This document shows, in pieces, positions 1 to 5,823 of a DNA stretch of 7,805 nucleotides. The DNA comes from Alphaproteobacteria bacterium (lineage in GTDB: Bacteria; Pseudomonadota; Alphaproteobacteria; CAAHEQ01; UBA3637): assembly GCA_900772625.1 (NCBI GenBank), contig CAAHEQ010000002.1:1-7805 (forward strand), in the 5' to 3' direction. Below the pieces are notes generated by a model, which was given only the letters and a program-made list of their open reading frames with translations, did no database searches and was not told the origin of the DNA. The position numbers and the translations under genes are program-made. Numbering within the stretch: the first letter of the stretch is position 1; each line of letters starts with the position of its first letter.

Positions 1-123
1 AAGCAAACATAGGCGCTTTTAGATGTTTTCAATGAATTAGAAATATTGCAAATATCAGATTGGTTAGAAGAAGTTAATACTTCAAAAGCCCAATATTTTA
101 CCTATAATTTCATCTGGTTTTAA
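1..123 (+). pseudogene. Possible 3' remnant of a decayed gene (unrecognised)
   Basis: Frame 1 reads KQT, a TAG stop at 10-12, then 36 open codons (ALLDVFNELEILQISDWLEE, then a stretch ending in YNFIWF) to a TAA at 121-123. The composition (alternating hydrophobic and acidic residues, aromatic end) looks protein-like, but there is no start codon or ribosome site after the TAG. It could be the tail of a gene entering from the left that has acquired a stop, or chance. I do not recognise the family. The rest of the spacer, 124-280, contains AT-rich sequence with no supportable gene. Confidence 0.2.
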
Positions 124-282
124 CATAGGCTAACAGTATCATTTTTGATCTGAAAAGATAAGAAAATTCGATTTTTTTAGTGTAAAATAGATCCATTTGC
201 ATCACACTTTGGTATAAAAATGGCTCTCATAACGTCTTTTTCCTTTCAAAATTAAGGATTAAAAAACGTTTTAAGCCACCCC

Positions 283-325
283 AAAATAATAAAAAAGAGT
301 CAACACAAAACTTGTGAAGACTCTT
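283..325 (-). terminator. Rho-independent terminator after tRNA-Leu
   Basis: On the minus strand, arms AAGAGTC (319-325) and GACTCTT (295-301) pair perfectly. Inside them is a second perfect stem, CACAA/TTGTG (304-308 with 312-316), separated by a 2x2 internal loop. A T-rich run (TTTTATTATTTT) follows at 294-283. It starts only 5 nt beyond the tRNA CCA end, so it fits as the terminator of the tRNA transcript. Confidence 0.8.
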
Positions 326-330
326 ATTAT

Positions 331-418
331 TGGTGCGGAAAGCCGGAATCGAACCGGCACGGAGAAAATCTCCAACAGATTTTAAGTCTGTTGCGTCTAC
401 CAGTTCCGCCATATCCGC
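331..418 (-). tRNA. tRNA-Leu (anticodon UAA)
   Basis: The minus strand folds into a complete class II tRNA of 88 nt with the 3' CCA encoded. The anticodon stem ACAGA/TCTGT encloses loop CTTAAAA, giving anticodon TAA at 384-382, which reads UUA/UUG leucine codons. A long variable arm (GGAGA/TCTCC with a TTT loop) is the leucine/serine/tyrosine hallmark, and the D-loop has the GG of a normal tRNA. The T arm is GCCGG/CCGGC with TTCGATT. The acceptor stem GCGGATA/TTTCCGC pairs except for a T6-T67 mismatch. A terminator follows immediately, and a candidate promoter lies about 30 nt upstream. The 61-codon open frame overlapping it is an artefact. Confidence 0.96.
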
Positions 419-448
419 GTATCCTTAAAGCTGGTAGCTTTGAGCTAT

Positions 449-477
449 AACATACTCACTTTTTGCACAAAAGTAAA
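449..477 (-). promoter_or_regulatory. Candidate sigma70 promoter for tRNA-Leu
   Basis: Minus-strand TTTACT (472-477) and TATGTT (449-454) are 17 nt apart, each matching 4 of 6 consensus bases. Transcription would start near 442, giving a leader of about 24 nt that contains a perfect 6-bp hairpin with a 3-nt loop (427-441, AAAGCT/AGCTTT). That hairpin has no T run, so it is not a clear terminator for the gene upstream. Read-through from the 495-1265 gene is also possible, since the only hairpin after it (469-485) is very AT-rich and weak. Confidence 0.4.
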
Positions 478-494
478 GTACTTTTTTGTCTTTT

Positions 495-1265
495 TTATCT
501 TTCTTTTACTTTTTTACCCATCGTTATCAGGTTGGAAAGCGTATTTTGTGCAATTTGGACAAGAGATGTTTGTTTCCTAATATAACGCTCCAAATAACGT
601 GTATCACGGATAAGATCGTGCACATCTTCAGGAAGAAGCGCACATAAACGCAAATGCGCCTTGTCTTGCTCTTGAACAACTGCAAACGATTGTCCAGCGT
701 GAATTTTCATCAAGCCAACGCTCGGCTTTTTTGTGTTTTGTAAAACTTGAAGATAACAATCTTTCTCAAAGTTAATGACTCTGCGAACGGCTGTCGCGCC
801 TTTCTTGTTGTTGAAAATCTCTCTTGCATTGTGGCGTGCAAGAATTATTTCAATTGAAGCTGGCAATACAGACATTGTTGGCAATGCATACAAAGCTTTT
901 TCAATGTTTAAATGCATTCGATCTGGCGAAAAGATTTTGGCGTATCTGTTGATCAACTGCTCGGCCGTTTTTTCATCAATGCGGGCAATTAAATAAGCGC
1001 CTGTGATGTCTTTTTGCGTGCGATAGGCGGCAATATAGCTGTTCGCGCCAATAATGGACAGACGATTTTGATGAATGAATGCGACAGGCTTAATCGTATT
1101 GATTAGCTGAGCTGGCAAGTTAACGTTCTGGCGAGTCTTGAAAATCATTTTTCCACCCGACTCTTTGCAAATCGCTTGCATTAAACCGATATCATTCGGA
1201 TTATTCATCCGAATAATGGGTAATCCCTTGAAGTTTTTGACAGAATAAGATAGCTTTAAGTTCAT
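495..1265 (-). CDS. Conserved-looking protein of unknown function (256 aa)
   Basis: I do not recognise this family. The frame opens with ATG preceded by AGAGGA at 5 nt spacing and by a near-consensus promoter, so the start is well supported; it ends with TAA at 495-497. The product is soluble-looking: no signal peptide, no membrane segment, only three Cys. It is basic at the C-terminus (MGKKVKER). A segment around residues 10-75 alternates short hydrophobic stretches with charged turns (FKGLPIIRMNNPNDIGLMQA, later LSIIGANSYIAAYR). The middle and C-terminal parts look helical (ILARHNAREIF, DVHDLIRDTRYLERYIRKQ), which could suit a nucleic-acid or protein-binding role, but this is only an impression. 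It shares a mirrored divergent promoter region with dut, and tRNA-Leu lies downstream on the same strand. Coding is near certain; function is unknown. Confidence 0.85.
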   Translation of the reverse strand: MNLKLSYSVKNFKGLPIIRMNNPNDIGLMQAICKESGGKMIFKTRQNVNLPAQLINTIKPVAFIHQNRLSIIGANSYIAAYRTQKDITGAYLIARIDEKTAEQLINRYAKIFSPDRMHLNIEKALYALPTMSVLPASIEIILARHNAREIFNNKKGATAVRRVINFEKDCYLQVLQNTKKPSVGLMKIHAGQSFAVVQEQDKAHLRLCALLPEDVHDLIRDTRYLERYIRKQTSLVQIAQNTLSNLITMGKKVKER

Positions 1266-1300
1266 TTTCTTCCTCTATTTTTTTTATGAAATTTTCTCAT

Positions 1301-1329
1301 ACTATAACATTTAAAAGCGTAATTGTCAA
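1301..1329 (-). promoter_or_regulatory. Strong sigma70 promoter of the 256-aa gene
   Basis: On the minus strand a perfect -35 TTGACA (1324-1329) is followed after exactly 17 nt by TATAGT (1301-1306), 5 of 6 to consensus. A G lies two bases before the -10, giving TGT-TATAGT. The start codon is 35 nt downstream of the -10, with AGAGGA in between. This is the best promoter in the window. Confidence 0.8.
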
Positions 1330-1360
1330 CATTTTTGTACAAAATTATTTAGTGACAATT
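1321..1360. promoter_or_regulatory. Inverted repeat between divergent promoters (possible operator)
   Basis: AATTGTCA (1321-1328) and TGACAATT (1353-1360) are exact reverse complements, 24 nt apart. Each arm overlaps the -35 box of one divergent promoter. Inside lies a perfect 12-bp palindrome, TTTTGTACAAAA (1333-1344). The arms may simply reflect two similar -35 boxes, but together with the central palindrome a repressor site controlling both genes is possible. I do not recognise a known regulator motif. Confidence 0.35.
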
Positions 1361-1380
1361 TTTTCGGTCTCGGATAGAAT
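1352..1380 (+). promoter_or_regulatory. Sigma70 promoter of dut
   Basis: GTGACA (1352-1357) and TAGAAT (1375-1380) each match 5 of 6 consensus bases and are 17 nt apart. Transcription would begin around 1386-1388, leaving a short leader of about 14 nt that carries the AAGGA ribosome site (1389-1393) 7 nt before the dut ATG. Confidence 0.65.
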
Positions 1381-1400
1381 GAAAAAGAAAGGAAAAAACA

Positions 1401-1856
1401 ATGAAATTATTGATTCAATACTTGCCTAATTATCAAAATGAATGGCCAGAGATGGCGTTCGCGAAAGCGGGCGATTCTGGAATGGATTTGCGTGCGGCCG
1501 TGCCCGAGCGCGTAGTAATAGCGCCTAAATCAAGAATGGTTGTGCCGAACGGTATTTCGTGCCAATTGCAAGCGCCGACAGACACATACGAGATTCAAGT
1601 GCGCCCCAGATCAGGACTTGCTGCCAAAAAAGGTATTATGGTTGTCAATACTCCAGGAACAGTTGATTGGGGCTATCGCGGAGAAATTATGACGATTTTG
1701 TTTAACAGCTCGGACGAGCCGTTCGAAATTAACCCCGGCGACAGAATCGCGCAAATGGTTGTGTGCCCGATTGTGCGCCCCGAGATTGAACGTGTGACAG
1801 AGCTTGATGAGACCGAACGTGGAAGCACGGGCTTTGGCTCTAGCGGGCATAAATAA
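1401..1856 (+). CDS. dut: Deoxyuridine 5'-triphosphate nucleotidohydrolase (dUTPase)
   Basis: This cytoplasmic enzyme splits dUTP into dUMP and pyrophosphate, keeping uracil out of DNA and supplying dUMP for thymidylate synthesis; the family works as a homotrimer. All five trimeric dUTPase motifs are present in order in 151 residues, the usual length. Motif 1 is AGDSGMDLRA (23-32), motif 2 RPRSGLA (68-74), and motif 3 NTPGTVDWGYRGEI (83-96) with catalytic Asp89 and uracil-stacking Tyr92. Motif 4 is NPGDRIAQMV (111-120), and motif 5 RGSTGFGSSG (140-149) is the glycine-rich flexible tail. Motif 3 has DWGY where DSDY or DADY is usual; the key residues are intact. The start is set by AAGGA at 7 nt. 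It is a single-gene unit, divergent from the 256-aa gene and closed by the terminator at 1883-1914. Confidence 0.97.
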   Translation: MKLLIQYLPNYQNEWPEMAFAKAGDSGMDLRAAVPERVVIAPKSRMVVPNGISCQLQAPTDTYEIQVRPRSGLAAKKGIMVVNTPGTVDWGYRGEIMTILFNSSDEPFEINPGDRIAQMVVCPIVRPEIERVTELDETERGSTGFGSSGHK

Positions 1857-1882
1857 TACAAAGTAATTGACGTCATTTGTAA

Positions 1883-1914
1883 AAAAAGGAACGGCTGTAA
1901 AGCTGTTCCTTTTT
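1883..1914. terminator. Bidirectional Rho-independent terminator between convergent genes
   Basis: AAAAAGGAACGGCT (1883-1896) pairs with AGCTGTTCCTTTTT (1901-1914) around a GTAA loop; the one non-Watson-Crick pair is G-U in the dut-strand RNA and C-A on the other strand. A T run follows on the plus strand (1910-1919), and the A run at 1881-1887 gives a T run on the minus strand. It can therefore end dut (stop at 1856) and the pilin-like gene (stop at 1938). Confidence 0.85.
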
Positions 1915-1937
1915 ATTTTGGTTATAACCTCATCAGA

Positions 1938-4457
1938 TTACTGCACCGCAATGCAAGACCTTGTCGCCGTGTTGGGTGTATAGCCCGCTGGGCACTCACG
2001 CACGCATTTTGAGCTGACAGAAGCACTTGCTTGATAGGCGTAATATCCGTTGGGGCACATCGTCACGCATTGCTTTGTTTTTGGATCGGCGTGTGTGCCG
2101 CTTGGGCAGGCATTTGTACACGCCGTGACGGTAGCGTCAAAGTATGTATCGCCCGCGCAAACACAGCGACCATTTTGAGGCTCCATTCCATTCATACAAG
2201 GAATGCACTCGCCATTGACGAGAACAGAATTGTTAATGCAAGCGCATTTGCCGTTTAGGTTCGCTTGGTCTGGACCAATAGCCACACATTGACCGTCATC
2301 GTTTACGCATTTGTTGGCCTCGGCGCACGTGCAATAGCCTTTACTGTCTGCGCTGATGAATGCGCCAGCAATACACTTGCCTGCCGAATTGCATTGATTG
2401 CTCGGGCATTTAGGCGTGCATTTTTGAGCATCTTCGTTATAGGCTTGCTCTGCGCCACAGCACCAACCATAGCCCGTGCCTGAAACGCAATTATCTTGTT
2501 TGCAAGCGCCATAAATCGGCGCATTTAACACACAATAATCATCGTTGCATTGCGGGTAAACAGCCGTTTGGCAGCCCGAACCAATGCCTGTGCACAAGCG
2601 TCCACATTCTGCGTCCAACGATTGTGTTGTTTCGTTCCATAAGAAGCAGTTCCAGTATTCGCCATATTTAGTGCAACCAACACCGTTTTTGACACAGGCG
2701 CCACCGCGTTCGTCACCCGGCAAAGGCTTGAATGTCGTGCCGCTTGGGCATGTATCATAGCACATACCCGAAGAGCATGCTGCAAAATAGGCTTTGACGC
2801 CATTATCGAGCATTGCACAGTTTGTGCCACAAGGTGTACTGGATACAAGCCCATCTTGAACATAGGAGCATGTCGAGCCCGAGCAATATACAGGATAGCT
2901 ACCTGAGTGTGGCATACCGAGGCAGCCTTTACCGCCCGAGTAAGCTGTAATGCTTGCAAAGATGTCGCCAGCAGGCTTTAGGCTTGCGCTTGGGCACGCG
3001 GCTTGTGTGCATGTTCCGCAATTATCAAATGGCGAGGTGCAATTTTCACCGCACTTAATGCCGAATTTGTTAAAACATGTCCATGGTCTGGAAGATTGGC
3101 TGACGCCCTCAGTACGATAGCACTTAATGCCGTCATAAGTGGCGCTGTCGGATGAGTCAGAAATCGCGCAACCAAACAATGTTGGATAGACTTCTGTAAA
3201 TGCGGCTGACACGCCCTCTGGCGCATCGGTAAAACGACAGATGTTTTCCCAGCAGTCTCCCAAATAGCATTGGAATAATCCCGAATCTGGTTTGGCTGCA
3301 CAACACTTGTCAAGGTTCGATACCGCACCCTCAGCACTCACAGTGCCGCTGACGCAGTTCCACCCCTCAGAGCGTGAAGGCTGCCCCCCTGGCAAAGAAC
3401 AAGCATGTCTGTTAGCGTCAACACAGCCGTAATAATTATCGATTTTCATCAATTTTGCGCCATTGCCGACAAGTTGCTTACATTCGTTATCGCGGCAGAT
3501 ACCGCCCTTTTGGCAGTTCGAAGCATCTTCAGTGCAACCGCTGCCGCACCACGTTTCATTGCCGTCATCATCGATGATGTAGCAGTCAAAGTTAGAGCCT
3601 CCCGTCACACCGCCACGGCAAGTAAAGTTTTGGCATGTGTTGTCGATATAAAGCAAGCCTTTTGAGCACAAGCCTTTTTCTTCACTTTCGGGCGTTGGTT
3701 CACAAGCGCAAGTGCTTGGATTGCGGTTGCCTGTTAAACCTGTTAAAGCGCCCTCGGCTGTGGTGGTAAGGCATTTGGAATAACAACGTCCTTTGCAAAG
3801 GTCTTGATCTGCTTTGCAAAGACACGTGGCAGGATCATAGCCTTTTGGTGCTGTGATCGGGCATTGGCAACGGCCATCGCTGCCCGCGACAAACGGGGCG
3901 TCACAAATACATGAGCAAGATTTTTTGCTGAAGTTGCCATTGGGGCAATCGGCCGCCGTTAAATGACATTCGAATGGATCTGCTTCAACAGGAATATCGC
4001 CTACAGTAAAAACAATTGTGTTGCTGTTTAGGCAGGTTGTTGATTTATCAGCCGTTAAGATCGAGATAAAAATAGGGTTGTACATTTTTTGATTGTCGTG
4101 CATGACAAGTTTACGGCAAACGCCTTTTGAAATGTTCGGCGCTTTTAAAACGAGCAGTTTTTTCTTGCTTGGATCGGTTGCATTTGGATCTGTTTCATAA
4201 GAACGCAAAGTGACGTATCGGGCATTTTTAGCATAAGCATATTTGACTTCGTTGCTGTCTTTTTGTGCTTTTCGGCCTTTGATTTCAACGGCTTGTGTTA
4301 AGGCTTCTTTCATAATGCGGTTGGCTTTGATTTTGTCCAAAGCATAGCGCAAACCCGCAATAGCCCCAATCGAAAGAACGGCCATAATCGCTAATACCGC
4401 GATTATTTCAACCATAGATCGACCAGACGTTGTTTTAACAGAATAATTTTTATTCAT
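1938..4457 (-). CDS. Giant cysteine-rich type IV pilin-like secreted protein (839 aa)
   Basis: The N-terminus is a class III (prepilin-type) signal: a short basic leader ending in Gly12, then RSMVE with Glu at +5, then a hydrophobic helix (about 18-38). In the type IV pilin/type II pseudopilin family, prepilin peptidase cuts after this Gly and the helix packs into a filament or stays in the inner membrane. Arg at +1 is unusual; Phe or Met is typical. Residues 39-113 are charged and Cys-free. From Cys114 to the end there are 82 Cys (my count), about 11% of that part, with many CxC and CxxxC spacings, so a disulfide-stapled extracellular domain is likely. Residues 292-666 form five degenerate units; 680-839 carry EGF- or knottin-like turns, ending in three CPxG-type repeats. 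Ordinary pilins are about 150 residues. Start: GAGGGG at 7 nt and a good promoter. No pilus-assembly genes are nearby. It could be an adhesin or surface protein; the function is inference. Confidence 0.85.
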   Translation of the reverse strand: MNKNYSVKTTSGRSMVEIIAVLAIMAVLSIGAIAGLRYALDKIKANRIMKEALTQAVEIKGRKAQKDSNEVKYAYAKNARYVTLRSYETDPNATDPSKKKLLVLKAPNISKGVCRKLVMHDNQKMYNPIFISILTADKSTTCLNSNTIVFTVGDIPVEADPFECHLTAADCPNGNFSKKSCSCICDAPFVAGSDGRCQCPITAPKGYDPATCLCKADQDLCKGRCYSKCLTTTAEGALTGLTGNRNPSTCACEPTPESEEKGLCSKGLLYIDNTCQNFTCRGGVTGGSNFDCYIIDDDGNETWCGSGCTEDASNCQKGGICRDNECKQLVGNGAKLMKIDNYYGCVDANRHACSLPGGQPSRSEGWNCVSGTVSAEGAVSNLDKCCAAKPDSGLFQCYLGDCWENICRFTDAPEGVSAAFTEVYPTLFGCAISDSSDSATYDGIKCYRTEGVSQSSRPWTCFNKFGIKCGENCTSPFDNCGTCTQAACPSASLKPAGDIFASITAYSGGKGCLGMPHSGSYPVYCSGSTCSYVQDGLVSSTPCGTNCAMLDNGVKAYFAACSSGMCYDTCPSGTTFKPLPGDERGGACVKNGVGCTKYGEYWNCFLWNETTQSLDAECGRLCTGIGSGCQTAVYPQCNDDYCVLNAPIYGACKQDNCVSGTGYGWCCGAEQAYNEDAQKCTPKCPSNQCNSAGKCIAGAFISADSKGYCTCAEANKCVNDDGQCVAIGPDQANLNGKCACINNSVLVNGECIPCMNGMEPQNGRCVCAGDTYFDATVTACTNACPSGTHADPKTKQCVTMCPNGYYAYQASASVSSKCVRECPAGYTPNTATRSCIAVQ
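2460..3584 (-). repeat. Five tandem degenerate cysteine-rich units in the pilin-like protein
   Basis: Residues 292-666 repeat one cysteine order: C, gap of 7-16, C-Gxx-C (CC in unit 2), C, C, C, gap of 9-23, then [GA]C, C, and a closing aromatic-xC that also opens the next unit. Units begin at Cys292, 368, 461, 525 and 604, and are about 62-93 residues long. Recognisable cores are WCGSGC (303-308), KCGENC (468-473), PCGTNC (542-547) and ECGRLC (617-622). Closing motifs are WNC (366-368), WTC (459-461), VYC (523-525), WNC (602-604) and WCC (665-667). Residues between the Cys are not conserved, so the repeats show only at protein level. The alignment was done by eye. Confidence 0.55.
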
Positions 4458-4496
4458 AATAATGCCCCTCTGAAATAGCTCGAAAACTTAAGTAAT

Positions 4497-4525
4497 ATAA
4501 TAAAAAATCCTTGGCAAAAAGTCAA
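4497..4525 (-). promoter_or_regulatory. Sigma70 promoter of the pilin-like gene, nested in the hisS terminator
   Basis: Minus-strand TTGACT (4520-4525) and TATTAT (4497-4502) each match 5 of 6 consensus bases and are 17 nt apart. The -35 spans the loop and arm of the hisS terminator hairpin, and the -10 is its T tail. Transcription would start near 4490, giving a leader of about 33 nt with GAGGGG (4465-4470) 7 nt before the ATG. Confidence 0.65.
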
Positions 4526-4533
4526 GGATTTTT
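4503..4533 (-). terminator. Rho-independent terminator of the ettA-hisS operon
   Basis: A perfect 11-bp stem, AAAAATCCTTG (plus strand 4503-4513) with CAAGGATTTTT (4523-4533), encloses a 9-nt loop. On the minus strand it is followed by TATTATATTA, and T residues also close the stem. It lies 27 nt after the hisS stop codon. Confidence 0.85.
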
Positions 4534-4560
4534 AAATAAAAGGTACTCTTTATCGGGGAA

Positions 4561-5820
4561 CTATTGTTGCGCAAGCTCTTTTGGCTCGTCATACTCACCA
4601 TAGATAAAGCTGTGCGTTGTGCCATTTGCAATCAGCATATCCAGCTGTTTGCCCAACTTTTTTGCCCGTTTTTGAATGTTGACGTAAAAGCCTTGCGCAC
4701 GCAACTGTTCGGCTTTTTGCATGACGGCGTCAAAGTCATCTGTATCGCTGTAAATCAGCGCCAGTTGCTTTGCTTGACTGCGTGCCGATAAAATCTCGGG
4801 GTGCGTTTGTAAAACATCGCAAATGCGCTCAAAGCCAATCGAAAAGCCAACCGCAGGCACGTCTTCGCCCAATTCTTTGCCAATCATTTTATCATATCGG
4901 CCACCGCCGCCAACGGACGAGGCATAATCACCGCACGAAATCTCGAACACCATTCCCGTGTAATAGCCTTGTCCACGCACCAACGATGGGTCAAACTCGA
5001 CCGTGTATTTGCCGTGGCTTAACGCATTCGATGTGTCGATTGTGCTTTGCAGCGCTTCGATAACGGATTGATCTTGGACATACTTTTGCGCAAAAGCCAG
5101 CGAGCCAAAATCTTTGTCGGCCAGCAAGTTTGTGAACTTTTCAATCGCGTCATTTGCAAAACCTTTGGCTTCAAGTTCGGCCTTAACGCCCGCTAAGCCG
5201 ACTTTGTCCATTTTATCGAAAACGATACATACGGACGGAATAGCTTCTTGCTCAAAGCCACACCAACGGATCATATCGCACAAAATGCGCCGATCGTTAA
5301 TGCGGATTTTAAAGCCCGTAAAGCCAATGTTCAGCATTGCTTGAGAAGTGACATAAATCAGCTCTTTTTCAGCATCTGCAGATGCATTGCCCAAAATGTC
5401 AATGTCGCATTGATAAAATTCGCGCATACGGCCTTTTTGCGGACGCTCGGCGCGAAACACGCGATCCACGTGCAGGGCCTTAAATGGTTTTGGCAACACG
5501 GCTCTGTTGTTCGCATAATAGCGCGCCAAAGGCACCGTCAAGTCATAACGCAAGCCCATATCAACAAGGTCGTTTTCTTTTTGGGCAGCCGCGATGTTGA
5601 GCTTTTCACCGCGCTTTAAAATCTTGAAAATCAAGGCCAAATTTTCACCGCCATCGCTTTTGTCAAGGCGGTTAATGTCTTCCATAATCGGCGCTTGAAT
5701 GTGCGCAAATCCAAAGCTTTTATAGGTATCCATAATAATTTTTAAAACGGTGTCGCGCACTTGCATTTCTGTGGGCAGAAAGTCTTTTGTACCGCGAACG
5801 GGTTGAGCATTTATTTGCAT
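4561..5820 (-). CDS. hisS: Histidine--tRNA ligase
   Basis: This class II aminoacyl-tRNA synthetase joins histidine to tRNA-His using ATP. Visible landmarks are the N-terminal RGTKDFLP (10-17), RYDLTVPLARYY (91-102), motif 2 FRAERPQKGRMREFYQCD (122-139), the histidine-specific LVRGQGYYTGMVFEI (280-294) with its essential Arg282, SVGGGGRYD (302-310), and motif 3 AVGFSIGFERI (323-333). Intact histidine-binding motifs argue against the non-catalytic paralogue HisZ. RGQGYYTG replaces the common RGLDYYT, and REFYQCDIDILG recalls the Bacteroidetes/Clostridia-like HisRS subgroup (from memory). The C-terminal anticodon-binding domain (about 352-419) stops early after IYGEYDEPKELAQQ. The start follows the ettA stop by 3 nt, and its AAGGAG (5828-5833) lies inside the last ettA codons, implying coupled translation. 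No T-box leader is present. Confidence 0.96.
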   Translation of the reverse strand: MQINAQPVRGTKDFLPTEMQVRDTVLKIIMDTYKSFGFAHIQAPIMEDINRLDKSDGGENLALIFKILKRGEKLNIAAAQKENDLVDMGLRYDLTVPLARYYANNRAVLPKPFKALHVDRVFRAERPQKGRMREFYQCDIDILGNASADAEKELIYVTSQAMLNIGFTGFKIRINDRRILCDMIRWCGFEQEAIPSVCIVFDKMDKVGLAGVKAELEAKGFANDAIEKFTNLLADKDFGSLAFAQKYVQDQSVIEALQSTIDTSNALSHGKYTVEFDPSLVRGQGYYTGMVFEISCGDYASSVGGGGRYDKMIGKELGEDVPAVGFSIGFERICDVLQTHPEILSARSQAKQLALIYSDTDDFDAVMQKAEQLRAQGFYVNIQKRAKKLGKQLDMLIANGTTHSFIYGEYDEPKELAQQ

Positions 5821-5823
5821 AAT

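Noticed and set aside
227..412. 61-codon minus-strand open frame
   Set aside because: It is the tRNA-Leu sequence and its terminator read as protein; the tRNA fold explains every base of its first half.
427..441. Perfect 6-bp hairpin before the tRNA as a terminator for the 256-aa gene
   Set aside because: No T run follows it on either strand, so it more likely lies in the tRNA leader or is incidental.
1333..1344. LexA/SOS box upstream of dut
   Set aside because: TTTTGTACAAAA resembles neither the E. coli CTG-N10-CAG nor the alphaproteobacterial GTTC-N7-GTTC form.
2031..3665. Several plus-strand open frames opposite the pilin-like gene
   Set aside because: They arise because Cys codons (TGC/TGT) read as Ala/Thr codons (GCA/ACA) on the other strand, which suppresses stops. 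They lack ribosome sites and family features.
4458..4560. T-box or His leader attenuator near hisS
   Set aside because: This spacer is downstream of hisS, not upstream. The hisS start directly follows ettA, leaving no room for a leader.
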